Source: Sphingobium chlorophenolicum (GTDB taxonomy: Bacteria > Pseudomonadota > Alphaproteobacteria > Sphingomonadales > Sphingomonadaceae). Taken from it: a stretch of DNA of 64,000 bases. Below, piece by piece: positions 16,866-25,383 of this stretch. Numbering within the stretch: position 1 is the stretch's first letter; the number at the start of each line of letters is the position of its first letter. The position numbers and the translations under genes were made by a program. The notes beneath the pieces are model-generated. The model was given only the letters and a program-made list of their open reading frames with translations, was not told the origin of the DNA and did not search any database. The stretch spans positions 1 to 64,000 of the forward strand of contig NZ_JFHR01000021.1 in the NCBI RefSeq assembly GCF_000722875.1, given 5' to 3'.

Positions 16866-16945
16866 AATAGGACAGGTCCGCTCTCCACCCCAATCCCCCG
16901 TCAGGCAAATTTTGAATTTGCACACACACCCTAGAGCGCGCCGCA

Positions 16946-18010
16946 TCACCCCGTCTGAGGCGCGCTTTCCTTTTCCAGCGCGCGCCACCACCGGATGCCG
17001 CCCGCATCCACCTCGTCCGACACGAGCCCGCGAGTCCGCAGGCAGGCGAGATGCGCCAGACTCTCCCCCGTGGCGAGTCCCAACAACCGGCGATCGATCT
17101 GCCGCTTGAACAGCGCCGGAAAGACGTCGATGGCCCGCGACGGCGTCTCCAGAAATTCCAGCAGCCGAACCAGCGCGACCTCATGCCCGTCGATCAGAGC
17201 CTGGATGCGCCCATGCAGGCCATGGAACGGCTTGCCATGGGACGGCAGGACCAGCACATCGTCCGGAACCCTCCGCCGCACCGCGTCCAGCGTTTCCAGC
17301 CACTCCGTCAGCGGGTCGGCTTCGGGTTGCAGCGGCTGCACGGACACGTTGGACGAGATTTGCGGCAGCACCTGATCGCCCGATATCAGCAGCTTGGCCT
17401 CCGGACAGTGAAGCAGGGCATGTTCCGGCGAATGCCCCTTGCCGATGACGACCACCCATTCGCGGTCGCCGATCATGATCCGCTGCCCGTCGTCCAGCGC
17501 GTGGAAGCTGGCGGGCAAGGGATAGAGCATCTTGCCGAAATCCCCGAACCGCGCCCGATAATGGTCCAGCGCATCCTCATCCCAGCCCGCCGTCCGGTAA
17601 AAGCGTATCGCCTCCTCCGGCGCCTCCTGCCCGGTATAGGACGCCAGGACGCGCAGCGTCAGATATTCCAGCCGCGTCATCCACAGCCGCGCCGGCTGCT
17701 TCTGCGCCAGCCACCCGGCCATGCCGCTATGATCGGGATGCAGGTGGGTGACGATGATCCGCCGCACCGGCCGCCCGCCCAGCGTAGAGGCGAACGCCCG
17801 ACGCCACGCAGCGGACGTTTCCGTCGTCCGCAGTCCGGTATCGACGATGGTCCAGCCGTCGCCGTCCGCCAGCGCCCACAGGTTGATCGCCCCGATGCTG
17901 CCGCCCATCGGCATTCTCAGCCAGAATATGCCCTCTGCGACCTCGGTCGCGGTCCCATCTCCTATTTCCGGCTCTTCCAGAGGCGGATAATTCACCAACT
18001 CGTTCATCAT
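16946..18010 (-). CDS. Metallo-beta-lactamase-fold hydrolase
   Basis: A 354-residue MBL-fold protein with the metal motif HLHPDHSG (HxHxDH), later ligands in GKGHSPEHALLH and LISGDQVLP, and a C-terminal histidine in LPSHGKPFHG. A winged-helix-like tail (about residues 270-354) follows the fold, as in the group annotated as beta-lactamase-like/thiolesterase proteins. Start 18010 lies nine bases past the SDR stop at 18019; the ribosome site is weak, consistent with coupling. The much longer open frame reaching 18424 is antisense-frame noise within the SDR. Substrate unknown; thioester, lactone or glyoxalase-type hydrolysis are all possible. Confidence 0.85.
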   Translation of the reverse strand: MMNELVNYPPLEEPEIGDGTATEVAEGIFWLRMPMGGSIGAINLWALADGDGWTIVDTGLRTTETSAAWRRAFASTLGGRPVRRIIVTHLHPDHSGMAGWLAQKQPARLWMTRLEYLTLRVLASYTGQEAPEEAIRFYRTAGWDEDALDHYRARFGDFGKMLYPLPASFHALDDGQRIMIGDREWVVVIGKGHSPEHALLHCPEAKLLISGDQVLPQISSNVSVQPLQPEADPLTEWLETLDAVRRRVPDDVLVLPSHGKPFHGLHGRIQALIDGHEVALVRLLEFLETPSRAIDVFPALFKRQIDRRLLGLATGESLAHLACLRTRGLVSDEVDAGGIRWWRALEKESAPQTG

Positions 18011-18018
18011 ATCCGGTC

Positions 18019-18753
18019 TCAAAAGGCTTCGGCCCAGGGCCGCAAATCGACTTCCTGCGTCCAGGCGGACCGATGCTGCCCATGGACCTGAAACGCCGTC
18101 TCGGCAATGGCGTCGGGGTCGAGCAGACCGTCCTGTCCCCGTTCCTCCCGCAAATTGGGCATGGCCGCCAGCAGGCGGGCGCCGTCGATGCCGCCGTCGA
18201 TGATCAGATGCGCGACATGGACGCCCTTGGGCCCGACTTCCCGCGCCAGGCTTTGGGAAAGGGCGCGGACGCCCGCCTTGGCGCTCGCGAAGGCGGCGAA
18301 CAGCGCCTTGCCGCGCAGCGATCCACTCGCGCCGGTGAAGATGATCGTGCCGCGCCCACGCGGCACCATCCGCCGCGCCGCCTCCCGCCCGGTCAGAAAG
18401 GCCCCAAGCGTATGTTCGCGCCAAAGCTGCTCCAGATTGGCGACCTCCAGATCCAGGAAGGAATCGCGCCGGTTGGTTCCGGCATTATGGACGGCCACGT
18501 CGATCGGCCCCCATTTCTCCGCCTCGGTAGCGAAGCGGACAGCATCCTCCTCGACGCTGGCGTCGCCGATGATCGCCTGCGCCTGTCCACCGGCCCGGCA
18601 AATATCCTCCGCCGCGGCTTCCACCTTTTCCAGCGTCCGGCCCGCCAGCGTCACGCGATAGCCCGCCTTCGCGAAGCGGCGGCCATAAGCCGCGCCAAGA
18701 CCCGCAATCGCACCGACGCCGACGATCAGCGCGCTTCGTTCCGTATCGGCCAT
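18019..18753 (-). CDS. Atypical SDR with Phe in place of catalytic Tyr
   Basis: A 244-residue Rossmann protein of the SDR family. The glycine motif is GVGAIAGLG and NAG is present, but the segment that should be YxxxK reads FASAK, so the catalytic Tyr is replaced by Phe while Lys is kept. The motif HVAHLIIDGGID marks a known SDR subgroup with this substitution. It therefore may bind NAD(P) without classical hydride-transfer chemistry, or use another acid. It forms an operon with the MBL hydrolase downstream. Family assignment is firm; activity is uncertain. Confidence 0.87.
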   Translation of the reverse strand: MADTERSALIVGVGAIAGLGAAYGRRFAKAGYRVTLAGRTLEKVEAAAEDICRAGGQAQAIIGDASVEEDAVRFATEAEKWGPIDVAVHNAGTNRRDSFLDLEVANLEQLWREHTLGAFLTGREAARRMVPRGRGTIIFTGASGSLRGKALFAAFASAKAGVRALSQSLAREVGPKGVHVAHLIIDGGIDGARLLAAMPNLREERGQDGLLDPDAIAETAFQVHGQHRSAWTQEVDLRPWAEAF

Positions 18754-18886
18754 ATAGGGTCTCCCGTTTCAGGATGGTGTCGGCGAATTTCCCGCCGCCT
18801 TGAAATCGCTTCGGCGTTGCCCGCGCCAGGGGTGCTGCTCCTTGGCACATGATGCAAAGGGCGACGACTGGCAAGTGGCCGCCGTA

Positions 18887-19477
18887 TCATTTCATGGCAA
18901 GGCCAAGACGTTCCTTCAGATTATGCCGCGATGCACTCAGAATGGCCAATGCCCGATCCTTGTCCGACATCACCCTGGCCATCGCCATCGTGCCGATCAT
19001 CTCGGCCATGACGGAAGAAGCCAGACCCTCCGCATCGCGCACGCCGCTGCTTTCCAGGGCGCGGCGGATGCCGTCCCGGAAAGTGTCCAGCCCGACCTCG
19101 AACCGTTGGCGCGCAGCCTTTGGGAGGCGGCTGGCTTCGCCCGAAAGCGTCGGCAGGGGGCAAGCCTGCTCCATCCGCAGCATGGCATGTTCGGAAAGAT
19201 AGAAGTCGATCAGCGCCGCCAGTCCGTCGGCATCCGGCTTTTCGCCCAGATATTGGCGCAATATCGCCCTGCTGTCGTTGAACATCCGATCAACGGCATG
19301 GGCGACCAGATCGTCCCTGGACGCAAAATGCGCGTAGAAGCCGCCATGGGTCAGCCCGGCGCGCTTCATCAGATCAGCGACGCTGATCCCCTCATGCCCC
19401 TGGACTCGCATCGCCATGGCAGCCTCTTCCAGGATGCGTTTCCTCGTTTCCTCCTTCTGCGCAGCACTGCGTCGCAT
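18887..19477 (-). CDS. TetR-family transcriptional regulator
   Basis: A 196-residue one-domain-HTH regulator. The N terminus TRKRILEEAAMAMRVQGHEG followed by ISVADLMKRAGLTHGGFYAHF is the TetR DNA-binding domain of the AcrR/YcdC-like type; the remainder is helical ligand-binding domain. Start 19477 is one base past the stop of the outer-membrane factor gene and has GGGAG upstream. As last gene of the efflux operon (22501 to 18887) it would act as autoregulator and repressor of the pump. Candidate operators are the tandem palindromes at 22530-22560. Confidence 0.9.
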   Translation of the reverse strand: MRRSAAQKEETRKRILEEAAMAMRVQGHEGISVADLMKRAGLTHGGFYAHFASRDDLVAHAVDRMFNDSRAILRQYLGEKPDADGLAALIDFYLSEHAMLRMEQACPLPTLSGEASRLPKAARQRFEVGLDTFRDGIRRALESSGVRDAEGLASSVMAEMIGTMAMARVMSDKDRALAILSASRHNLKERLGLAMK

Positions 19478-19478
19478 A

Positions 19479-20879
19479 TCAAATCTCCCGATATCCTCCA
19501 CCTAAAGCCCTTATGGCCGCAACCGATGCACGGGCGACGCCCGCCCGCGCCTGTTCCAGCCTGCTGGATGCGTCGAGCACCGCCTGATCCGCATCCAGCA
19601 CATCCAATAACGCCACCGCGCCATTTTCATATGCATGCCGCGCCTGATCGCGTGCAATCGTCAAGGCGGCCACCTGCTGTTCCAGCTTGTCGATCTGGAC
19701 CCTGCCCTCGCTCAACTGGACAAGGGCGGTTTCCACATCCTCCGTCGCCCGCAGCACCGACGAACGGTAGCGGGCAAGCGCCTCAGCTTCGCGACCCCTT
19801 GCCTGCGCGACATCGGCATCGATCCGCCCGAAATCGAACAGGCGCCAGCGTATTCCCGCGCCGCCGCTCGCCTGCACCGAACCGCCAGTGAACAGATTGC
19901 TCGTACCCAGACTGATCACGTCGAACAGGCCGGAAAGCGTCAGATGCGGATAATATTCGGCCATGGCGGCCCCGATCCGCGCATTGGCGGCGACGAGACG
20001 ACGTTCGGCCGCGACGATGTCCGGGCGCCTGCGCAGCAACTCGGCCGGATTGGCGTCTCCCCTCGGCAACAGGGCGCCGGGGGTGGCGGCGGCGATGGAC
20101 AGTTCCGCCCGGTCGGTTCCCGCCTGCTGGCCCATGAGGATGTCGAGCCGGTTCATCTGCGCCGCGATGCCGGCGCGCAGGGGCGCTATCGACGCTTCCA
20201 CGCCGCGCTGTTCGCCCAGCACGCGGTTCAGTTCGCGTTCGGCGGCGATCCCCTGCCCTACGCGCTGCCGGATCAGGTCGACGAGCGAACTCTCGATGCC
20301 GACCTGCTTTTCCGCCACGGCAAGTTGCGCCTGAAGGCCACGCATGTTGAGATAGGCGTCCACGACCTCCGCCACCACGCTCAGGCGGACCGCTTCCTGA
20401 TCGGCCAGATTGCCCGCATATTCGGCCCGCGCCGCGCGGCGCTCGCCCGACAGGCCGCCGAACAGGTCGATTTCCCAGCTTGCCTGCGCGCCGACGTCAT
20501 ATTGTTCGTAGTTGCGGGGCATTCCCAGCCTTTGGGCGACCCTGCCGATGGACGAATGGGTCGATTGCCGGTTCGCGGCGGCGGACGCCCCGCCGTCCAG
20601 CGTCGGCAACAGCGCCGCTCCCGCCGCTCCGGCGGCCGCTCTCGCCTGCGCGACGCGGGCGGCTGCGACCGCGAGATCGAGATTCTGGGCGAGGGCTCGA
20701 TCAACGATCCTGTCGAGCAGGGGATCGTTGAATTCGCGCCACCAATCCGTCTTCGCCTGTTGAAGCGAGGGCTGAGCGGAAAATTGCTCCGTCAACCGGA
20801 CATCGGGTCGATGATAGGCCGGGCCGGTCGCGCAGCCGCCGACGGAGAGGGAAAGCAATAATATGGACAGGGTACGCAT
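19479..20879 (-). CDS. Outer-membrane efflux lipoprotein (NodT/OprM family)
   Basis: A 466-residue TolC-superfamily channel. MRTLSILLLSLSVGGCATG is a lipoprotein signal with lipobox SVGGC, and the family hallmark DWWREFNDPLLDRIVDRAL follows. Two repeats of long helices, rich in Ala and Gln, make up the rest. Start 20879 has GGAG six bases upstream; ATG at 20891 overlaps the stop of the inner-membrane pump gene. It completes the tripartite pump with the genes at 20891 and 22588. Confidence 0.92.
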   Translation of the reverse strand: MRTLSILLLSLSVGGCATGPAYHRPDVRLTEQFSAQPSLQQAKTDWWREFNDPLLDRIVDRALAQNLDLAVAAARVAQARAAAGAAGAALLPTLDGGASAAANRQSTHSSIGRVAQRLGMPRNYEQYDVGAQASWEIDLFGGLSGERRAARAEYAGNLADQEAVRLSVVAEVVDAYLNMRGLQAQLAVAEKQVGIESSLVDLIRQRVGQGIAAERELNRVLGEQRGVEASIAPLRAGIAAQMNRLDILMGQQAGTDRAELSIAAATPGALLPRGDANPAELLRRRPDIVAAERRLVAANARIGAAMAEYYPHLTLSGLFDVISLGTSNLFTGGSVQASGGAGIRWRLFDFGRIDADVAQARGREAEALARYRSSVLRATEDVETALVQLSEGRVQIDKLEQQVAALTIARDQARHAYENGAVALLDVLDADQAVLDASSRLEQARAGVARASVAAIRALGGGYREI

Positions 20880-20890
20880 GGACATCTCCA

Positions 20891-22501
20891 TCAATGGGCC
20901 GCGGCGGCGTCGGGCGAATGCCCGGCCCTGACCGGCTTGCACAGCGGCACGAGCATCAGCGCGCCAAGGAACATCCAGCACATCAGGCGAAAGGCGTCGT
21001 TGAAGGCCAGGGTGACGGCATGCTGGCCGATGAGTCGCGCCAGTTGCGCCTTGGCCAGCGTCGTCGCCACCACGGGGTCGGGAAATTGGGTCGAAAAGCG
21101 GGTGGCCAGCGCCGTCACCATATCCTGCGCGCCCTGCTGGCGGTGCCCCATCGCCTCCCCGATCCGGGAGGCCGCGATCCGGCTATTGTCCTGCAACCAG
21201 GTGTTCACCACGGCGATGCCTATCGCGCCGCCCAGATTGCGCATGACGTTGAACAGCCCCGACGCGGCGGGAAGTTCGGCGGCCGTGAACGGCGTCAGCG
21301 CCATGTTCACGCAGGGAACGACGCACAGCATCATGGCCAGCCCGCGCAACGCCTGCGGCAGAGCCAGTTCCCAAAATCCCCATTGCGGCGTGAAATAGGA
21401 TGTCTGCCAGAGGCTGGCGGCGAACAGCAGCAGGCCCGCGCTGATCATCCAGCGCAGGTCGACGCGCTGGATCAGGGATGCGGCGATGATCGTGCTGACA
21501 AGCTGCGCCGCGCCCACCACCACGACGGTCGTGCCGATCTGGAGCGAATCGTATCCGCGAACCCGCGCCAGATAGAGGGGCACCAGATAGATGGACGAAT
21601 ACATGCCGAATCCGGTCACCAGACTGAACAGGCAGGCGAAGGCGAACATCGGCTTTCGCAGCGGCCGCAGCGAGACGAGCGGATTGTCGGACCGGAAGGC
21701 GCGTTGCAGGAACAGGATGAACGCCACGAAGCTGAGCCAGGCGACGATGGCGACGGTCGGATCGCCCAGCCAATCCTTCTTCGGCCCCTCCTCCAGCACA
21801 TATTCCAGCCCGCCCAGAAAGACCGCCATGGCGATGAAATGGCTCCAGTCGATCTTCCGGATCATCGACAGGTTCCCTTTGTCGACGCGCACGATCAGCA
21901 TGGACAGGATAGCCACGACGATGCCGGGCAGCACGTTGATGAAGAACAGCCAGCGCCAGTCCAGCTTGTCGGTGATCAGCCCGCCCGCCGTCGGGCCCAG
22001 CGTGGGGGCGAGCACCGTCACCATGCCCAGAATCGCGGCGCTGACCGACCGCTGCTTGCCGGTGAAGATGGTAAAGCCGACCGCGAACACCAGCGGCACC
22101 ATCGCGCCGCCCGTGAAACCCTGAAGCGCACGGAAGACGATCATCGATTCGATGTTCCAGGACAGGCCGCACATCAGGCTGAAGAAGGTGAAGGCCCCGC
22201 ATGAAAAGACGAACAGCCAGCGCGACGACATGGCGCGCGCGAGATAGGCGGAAAGCGGAATCATGACCAGTTCGGCCATCAGATAGGCGGTCTGCACCCA
22301 ACTGACCTCATCCGGCCCGGCCGCGAGTCCCGCCTGCACATCGCTGAGCGAGGCCGACACGATCTGGATGTCGAACAGGGCCATGAACTGGCCGAAGGCC
22401 ATCACCAGGCAGATCAGATATTTGCGGGAATTGGGCATGGCGGACGGATCGTGCGACCAATCCTGCGTCAATCCCCCTAGCCTTCGGGACAACCATTGCA
22501 T
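20891..22501 (-). CDS. MFS multidrug exporter, DHA2 (EmrB/QacA) family
   Basis: A 536-residue inner-membrane exporter with about 14 hydrophobic segments. The early block FMALFDIQIVSASLSDVQ, WVQTAYLMAELVMIPLSAYL, and the antiporter motif C-like GPTAGGLITDKLDWRWLFFIN are those of EmrB-type drug:H+ antiporters. The start at 22501 has GGGGAAG ten bases upstream; an ATG at 22438 (MPNSRKYL) lacks a ribosome site. Its gene is divergent from the membrane-fusion partner at 22588 and overlaps the outer-membrane channel gene. It would expel toxic lipophilic compounds, perhaps aromatic or terpenoid substrates of the neighbouring pathways. Confidence 0.93.
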   Translation of the reverse strand: MQWLSRRLGGLTQDWSHDPSAMPNSRKYLICLVMAFGQFMALFDIQIVSASLSDVQAGLAAGPDEVSWVQTAYLMAELVMIPLSAYLARAMSSRWLFVFSCGAFTFFSLMCGLSWNIESMIVFRALQGFTGGAMVPLVFAVGFTIFTGKQRSVSAAILGMVTVLAPTLGPTAGGLITDKLDWRWLFFINVLPGIVVAILSMLIVRVDKGNLSMIRKIDWSHFIAMAVFLGGLEYVLEEGPKKDWLGDPTVAIVAWLSFVAFILFLQRAFRSDNPLVSLRPLRKPMFAFACLFSLVTGFGMYSSIYLVPLYLARVRGYDSLQIGTTVVVVGAAQLVSTIIAASLIQRVDLRWMISAGLLLFAASLWQTSYFTPQWGFWELALPQALRGLAMMLCVVPCVNMALTPFTAAELPAASGLFNVMRNLGGAIGIAVVNTWLQDNSRIAASRIGEAMGHRQQGAQDMVTALATRFSTQFPDPVVATTLAKAQLARLIGQHAVTLAFNDAFRLMCWMFLGALMLVPLCKPVRAGHSPDAAAAH

Positions 22502-22529
22502 GACGGAGAAACTTCCCCTCTGGACATAT

Positions 22530-22560
22530 GATGATCGTCATCTATATGATGATCGTCATC
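22530..22560. promoter_or_regulatory. Tandem palindromic operators in the divergent pump promoter
   Basis: The 13-mer GATGATCGTCATC (GATGA-TCG-TCATC inverted repeat) occurs at 22530-22542 and again at 22548-22560, inside an 18-bp tandem period. It sits in the 86-bp gap between the exporter and fusion-protein starts. Likely target of the operon's TetR protein; the pairing is inferred from position and symmetry. Confidence 0.55.
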
Positions 22561-22587
22561 CAATCAAGCGGTTCAGGGAATATGGTG

Positions 22588-23754
22588 ATGCGGGCGGAAG
22601 CCGTTGACGACAGCCTGGTCGAGTTGAAGCGGGCCGAACCATCCTCCCCACGGGAGGATGGCGACTCGCATGGCGAAGCGCCCGCCCGGCGGATGCCGCT
22701 GCGCTCGCGATCCTCCTTCGCGTTCGGTGTCGCCGTGGTCGCCGCGCTGGGCGGCATTTACTGGATCACGGCCAAGCCCACATCCGAATCGACCGACGAC
22801 GCCTATGTCGGCGCGGACGCCACGACGGTCGCGCCGAAGGTGCGCGGACTGGTCGAACAGGTGCTGGTGCGCGACAATCAGGCGGTACGGGCCGGTGCGC
22901 CCCTGATCCGCATAGATCCGGAGGAATTCGCGGCGAAGACCGCCTCCGCGCAGGCCGATCTGGCCGACGCCGACGCCGATGTGGCGGCCGCGCGGGCCGC
23001 GCTGGTCAGCCTGAGCGCCGAGGAACGTCTGGCGAGCGCCAACATCGCGGCGCGGGGCACGGCGATCCGCTCTTCATTGGCGGAGGCCGAGCGCGCCGAC
23101 GCCGACCGCCGCCGTTATGAGGCTCTGGTCGCGACCGGCGCCGTGGCGCGGCGCGATGCCGATCTCTATCGCACCACCGCCATCGGGGCGACGCAGACCG
23201 CCGCCCGGGCGCAGGCCGAACTCGGCGTCGCGCAGCGCGAAGCCGATGTGACCAGCGCACGCCGGGCCTCGCTTCAGGCCGCGCTTTCCAAGGCGATCGC
23301 GCAGCGCCAACGGGCTGTCGCCGCTCTCGACCTGGCGCGGCAGGATCTGGGACACGCGGTGATCCACGCCCCGATCGACGGCGTCGTGGGCAACAGGCAG
23401 GCGCGGGTCGGCGATTATGTCCAGCCGGGATCGCGGCTGCTGACGCTGGTGCCGATGAACGCGCTCTACGTGACGGCGAATTTCAAGGAGACCCAGACCC
23501 GGCACATGCGCGTCGGCCAGCCGGTCGTCGTCCATGTCGATGCGACCGGCGGCAGCATCAAGGGGCATGTCGACAGTCTGGCGCCCGGATCGGGGTCGAC
23601 CTTCGCGCTGCTGCCGTTCGAACCGGGCACCGGCAATTTCACCAAGATCGTGCAGCGCGTTCCCGTCAGGGTGCGCCTCGATGCCGGACAGGCCGAAGTC
23701 GCGGCCCTGCGTCCCGGCCTCTCCGTGACGGCGAAAGTTCATCTAACCGAGTGA
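22588..23754 (+). CDS. Membrane-fusion protein of tripartite efflux pump (HlyD/EmrA family)
   Basis: A 388-residue periplasmic adaptor. One N-terminal membrane anchor (FAFGVAVVAALGGIYWITA) is followed by the lipoyl-type half STDDAYVGADATTVAPKVRG, a long Ala-rich coiled-coil hairpin (about residues 90-200) and the returning half DLGHAVIHAPIDGVVGNR. Start 22588 has AGGGAA seven bases upstream; the longer frame from 22528 would translate through the tandem operators and is rejected. It links the DHA2 exporter to the outer-membrane channel. Confidence 0.92.
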   Translation: MRAEAVDDSLVELKRAEPSSPREDGDSHGEAPARRMPLRSRSSFAFGVAVVAALGGIYWITAKPTSESTDDAYVGADATTVAPKVRGLVEQVLVRDNQAVRAGAPLIRIDPEEFAAKTASAQADLADADADVAAARAALVSLSAEERLASANIAARGTAIRSSLAEAERADADRRRYEALVATGAVARRDADLYRTTAIGATQTAARAQAELGVAQREADVTSARRASLQAALSKAIAQRQRAVAALDLARQDLGHAVIHAPIDGVVGNRQARVGDYVQPGSRLLTLVPMNALYVTANFKETQTRHMRVGQPVVVHVDATGGSIKGHVDSLAPGSGSTFALLPFEPGTGNFTKIVQRVPVRVRLDAGQAEVAALRPGLSVTAKVHLTE

Positions 23755-23768
23755 AAAGGACAATATCC

Positions 23769-24569
23769 ATGAGTGCCGAAAGTAAAGGATTGGCCGTCGT
23801 CACCGGCGCATCGACCGGCATCGGCGCGGTCTATGCCGACCGTCTCGCCAGGCGCGGCTACGACCTGCTGCTGGTGGCGCGCAGCGCTGACCGTTTGTCC
23901 GCCGTCGCCGAGCGGCTGCATGCCGACACCGGGCGTTCGGTCAAGACCTTCGTCGCCGATCTGGCCAATGCGGCGGAGGTCAGGAAACTGGCGGAGCTGA
24001 TCGAAGCCGACAAGGATTTCGCCCTGCTGGTGAACAATGCGGGCATCGCTCTGGCCGGAACGCTGGCGAGCGCCGAAGTGGAGGAAGTGGAACGCATCAT
24101 CGCGGTCAACATATCGGCCCCGACGGTCCTTGCCCGCGCCGCCACGCGGGCGCTGCAGAAGCGCGGCTCCGGCGCGATCATCAGCATCGCGTCCGTCCTG
24201 GCGCTGGCTCCCGACCGCTTCGAAAGCGTCTATAGCGCCACCAAAGCCTATATCCTCAGCCTGGGCATGGGACTGGCGCAGGATCTGCAGGAAACCGACG
24301 TGCGGGTGCAGGTCGTCCTGCCCGGCGCCACCCGGACCGAAATCTGGGAACGCTCCGGCCGCGACGTCAACGCCTTCCCGCCGGATTGGGTCATGGAGGT
24401 CGACCATCTCGTCGACGCCGCCTTCGTCGGCTTCGACGCTGGCGAGACCGTCACCATCCCGCCCCTCGCCGAAGAGGATGACTGGAACAGCATGCAGGCC
24501 GCGCGACAGGCGATGATACCAAAATTGTCACGACGGGAAGTCGCTTCGCGCTATCGCGTTACGGCCTGA
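23769..24569 (+). CDS. Short-chain dehydrogenase/reductase
   Basis: A 266-residue classical SDR with TGASTGIG, NNAG, a Ser in SIASVLA and the catalytic pair in YSATKAY. The C-terminal part with the PGATRTEIWERSG block resembles the DltE/YqjQ-type SDRs that act on acyl or aldehyde substrates. Start 23769 has AAAAGGA eight bases upstream, 14 bp after the efflux adaptor stop, so it is cotranscribed with it. It may detoxify a carbonyl compound handled by the pump; this is inference from position. Confidence 0.87.
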   Translation: MSAESKGLAVVTGASTGIGAVYADRLARRGYDLLLVARSADRLSAVAERLHADTGRSVKTFVADLANAAEVRKLAELIEADKDFALLVNNAGIALAGTLASAEVEEVERIIAVNISAPTVLARAATRALQKRGSGAIISIASVLALAPDRFESVYSATKAYILSLGMGLAQDLQETDVRVQVVLPGATRTEIWERSGRDVNAFPPDWVMEVDHLVDAAFVGFDAGETVTIPPLAEEDDWNSMQAARQAMIPKLSRREVASRYRVTA

Positions 24570-24618
24570 GCAGAGGGCGCGGAACTCACTCCCTCCCCCA
24601 CAGAGTTCCGCCCCTCGT

Positions 24619-24649
24619 CCCCTCCGCCGGCACAGCGCCGGCGGAGGGG
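24619..24649. terminator. GC-rich perfect hairpin between converging SDR and GST genes
   Basis: Two exact 13-bp arms (24619-24631 and 24637-24649) around a 5-nt loop. No U-tract is present, but the position between converging genes fits a bidirectional transcript end. Confidence 0.6.
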
Positions 24650-24657
24650 CTATGGCT

Positions 24658-25368
24658 TCAGCCTCGCGAGGCGCGCCTTTCCGGGTCGACCAGACGTTCC
24701 ATGATCTGCGCGCCGCGCTGGCGGCTTTCCGGGCTGTCGCCGAATTCGGTATAGGGATAGGGGATATTGCGCCCCCGCTCGACGGCGGGCCGGGCGGCAA
24801 CTTCGTCATACCAGCGCCGGATATGCGGGAAATCCGCCAGATCCTGCCCCTGCCAGTCATGATATTCGATCCAGGGAAAGAAGGACACGTCGGCGATGCT
24901 GTAGTCCTCCCCCGCAAGATAGCGTTCCCTGCCTAGCTGATCGTCCACCACCTGATAGATGCGGGCCGATTCCTGCACGAACCGGTCGATGGAATAACGC
25001 TCCGGCGCGGGGGCCAGCACGCGATACCAATGGGCATTACCCAGATAGGGCGCATGGGTCGCCTGAAACGATGCCCATTTCAGCACCTCATAGCGGGCAG
25101 GTCCGCTGGCGGGCAGCAATTTCCCGCTCTTCTCGGCTAGATAGATGAGGATGGCCGCCGACTCCCACAAAAGCAGCGGCTCGCCCCCCGTATCGTGATC
25201 GAGTATAGCGGGAAGCCGTCCATTGGGATTGAGCGCCAGGAAATCGGCCTTCTTATGCTCAGCGGCATAGACGTTGATCCAATGCCATTTATAGGGAAGC
25301 CCCACCTCTTCCAGCATGATGGACACTTTGCGGGGGCTGGGCGCGCCGGACGTGAAAAGTTCGATCAT
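24658..25368 (-). CDS. Glutathione S-transferase, YfcG/Nu-like
   Basis: A 236-residue GST. The thioredoxin-like N-terminal domain opens MIELFTSGAPSPRKVSIML and contains NPNGRLPAI with the cis-Pro and ESAAILIYLAE for glutathione gamma-glutamyl contacts; the helical C-terminal domain contains YSIADVSFFPW. It resembles the disulfide-bond oxidoreductase/Nu-class GSTs (YfcG, YghU). In sphingomonads such GSTs serve in aromatic and ether-cleaving pathways, but nothing here shows a specific substrate. It is the last gene after the MFS gene at 25384, from which it is separated by 15 bp. Confidence 0.9.
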   Translation of the reverse strand: MIELFTSGAPSPRKVSIMLEEVGLPYKWHWINVYAAEHKKADFLALNPNGRLPAILDHDTGGEPLLLWESAAILIYLAEKSGKLLPASGPARYEVLKWASFQATHAPYLGNAHWYRVLAPAPERYSIDRFVQESARIYQVVDDQLGRERYLAGEDYSIADVSFFPWIEYHDWQGQDLADFPHIRRWYDEVAARPAVERGRNIPYPYTEFGDSPESRQRGAQIMERLVDPERRASRG

Positions 25369-25383
25369 ATGGGGTCCCCTGAA

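Noticed and set aside
16946..18424. MBL hydrolase extended to 18424
   Set aside because: The extra 138 residues are an out-of-frame reading of the SDR gene; the hydrolase starts at 18010 after the SDR stop.
22528..22587. Adaptor protein start at 22528
   Set aside because: It would translate the tandem palindromes into an MMIVIYMMIVI repeat and has no ribosome site; ATG 22588 has one.
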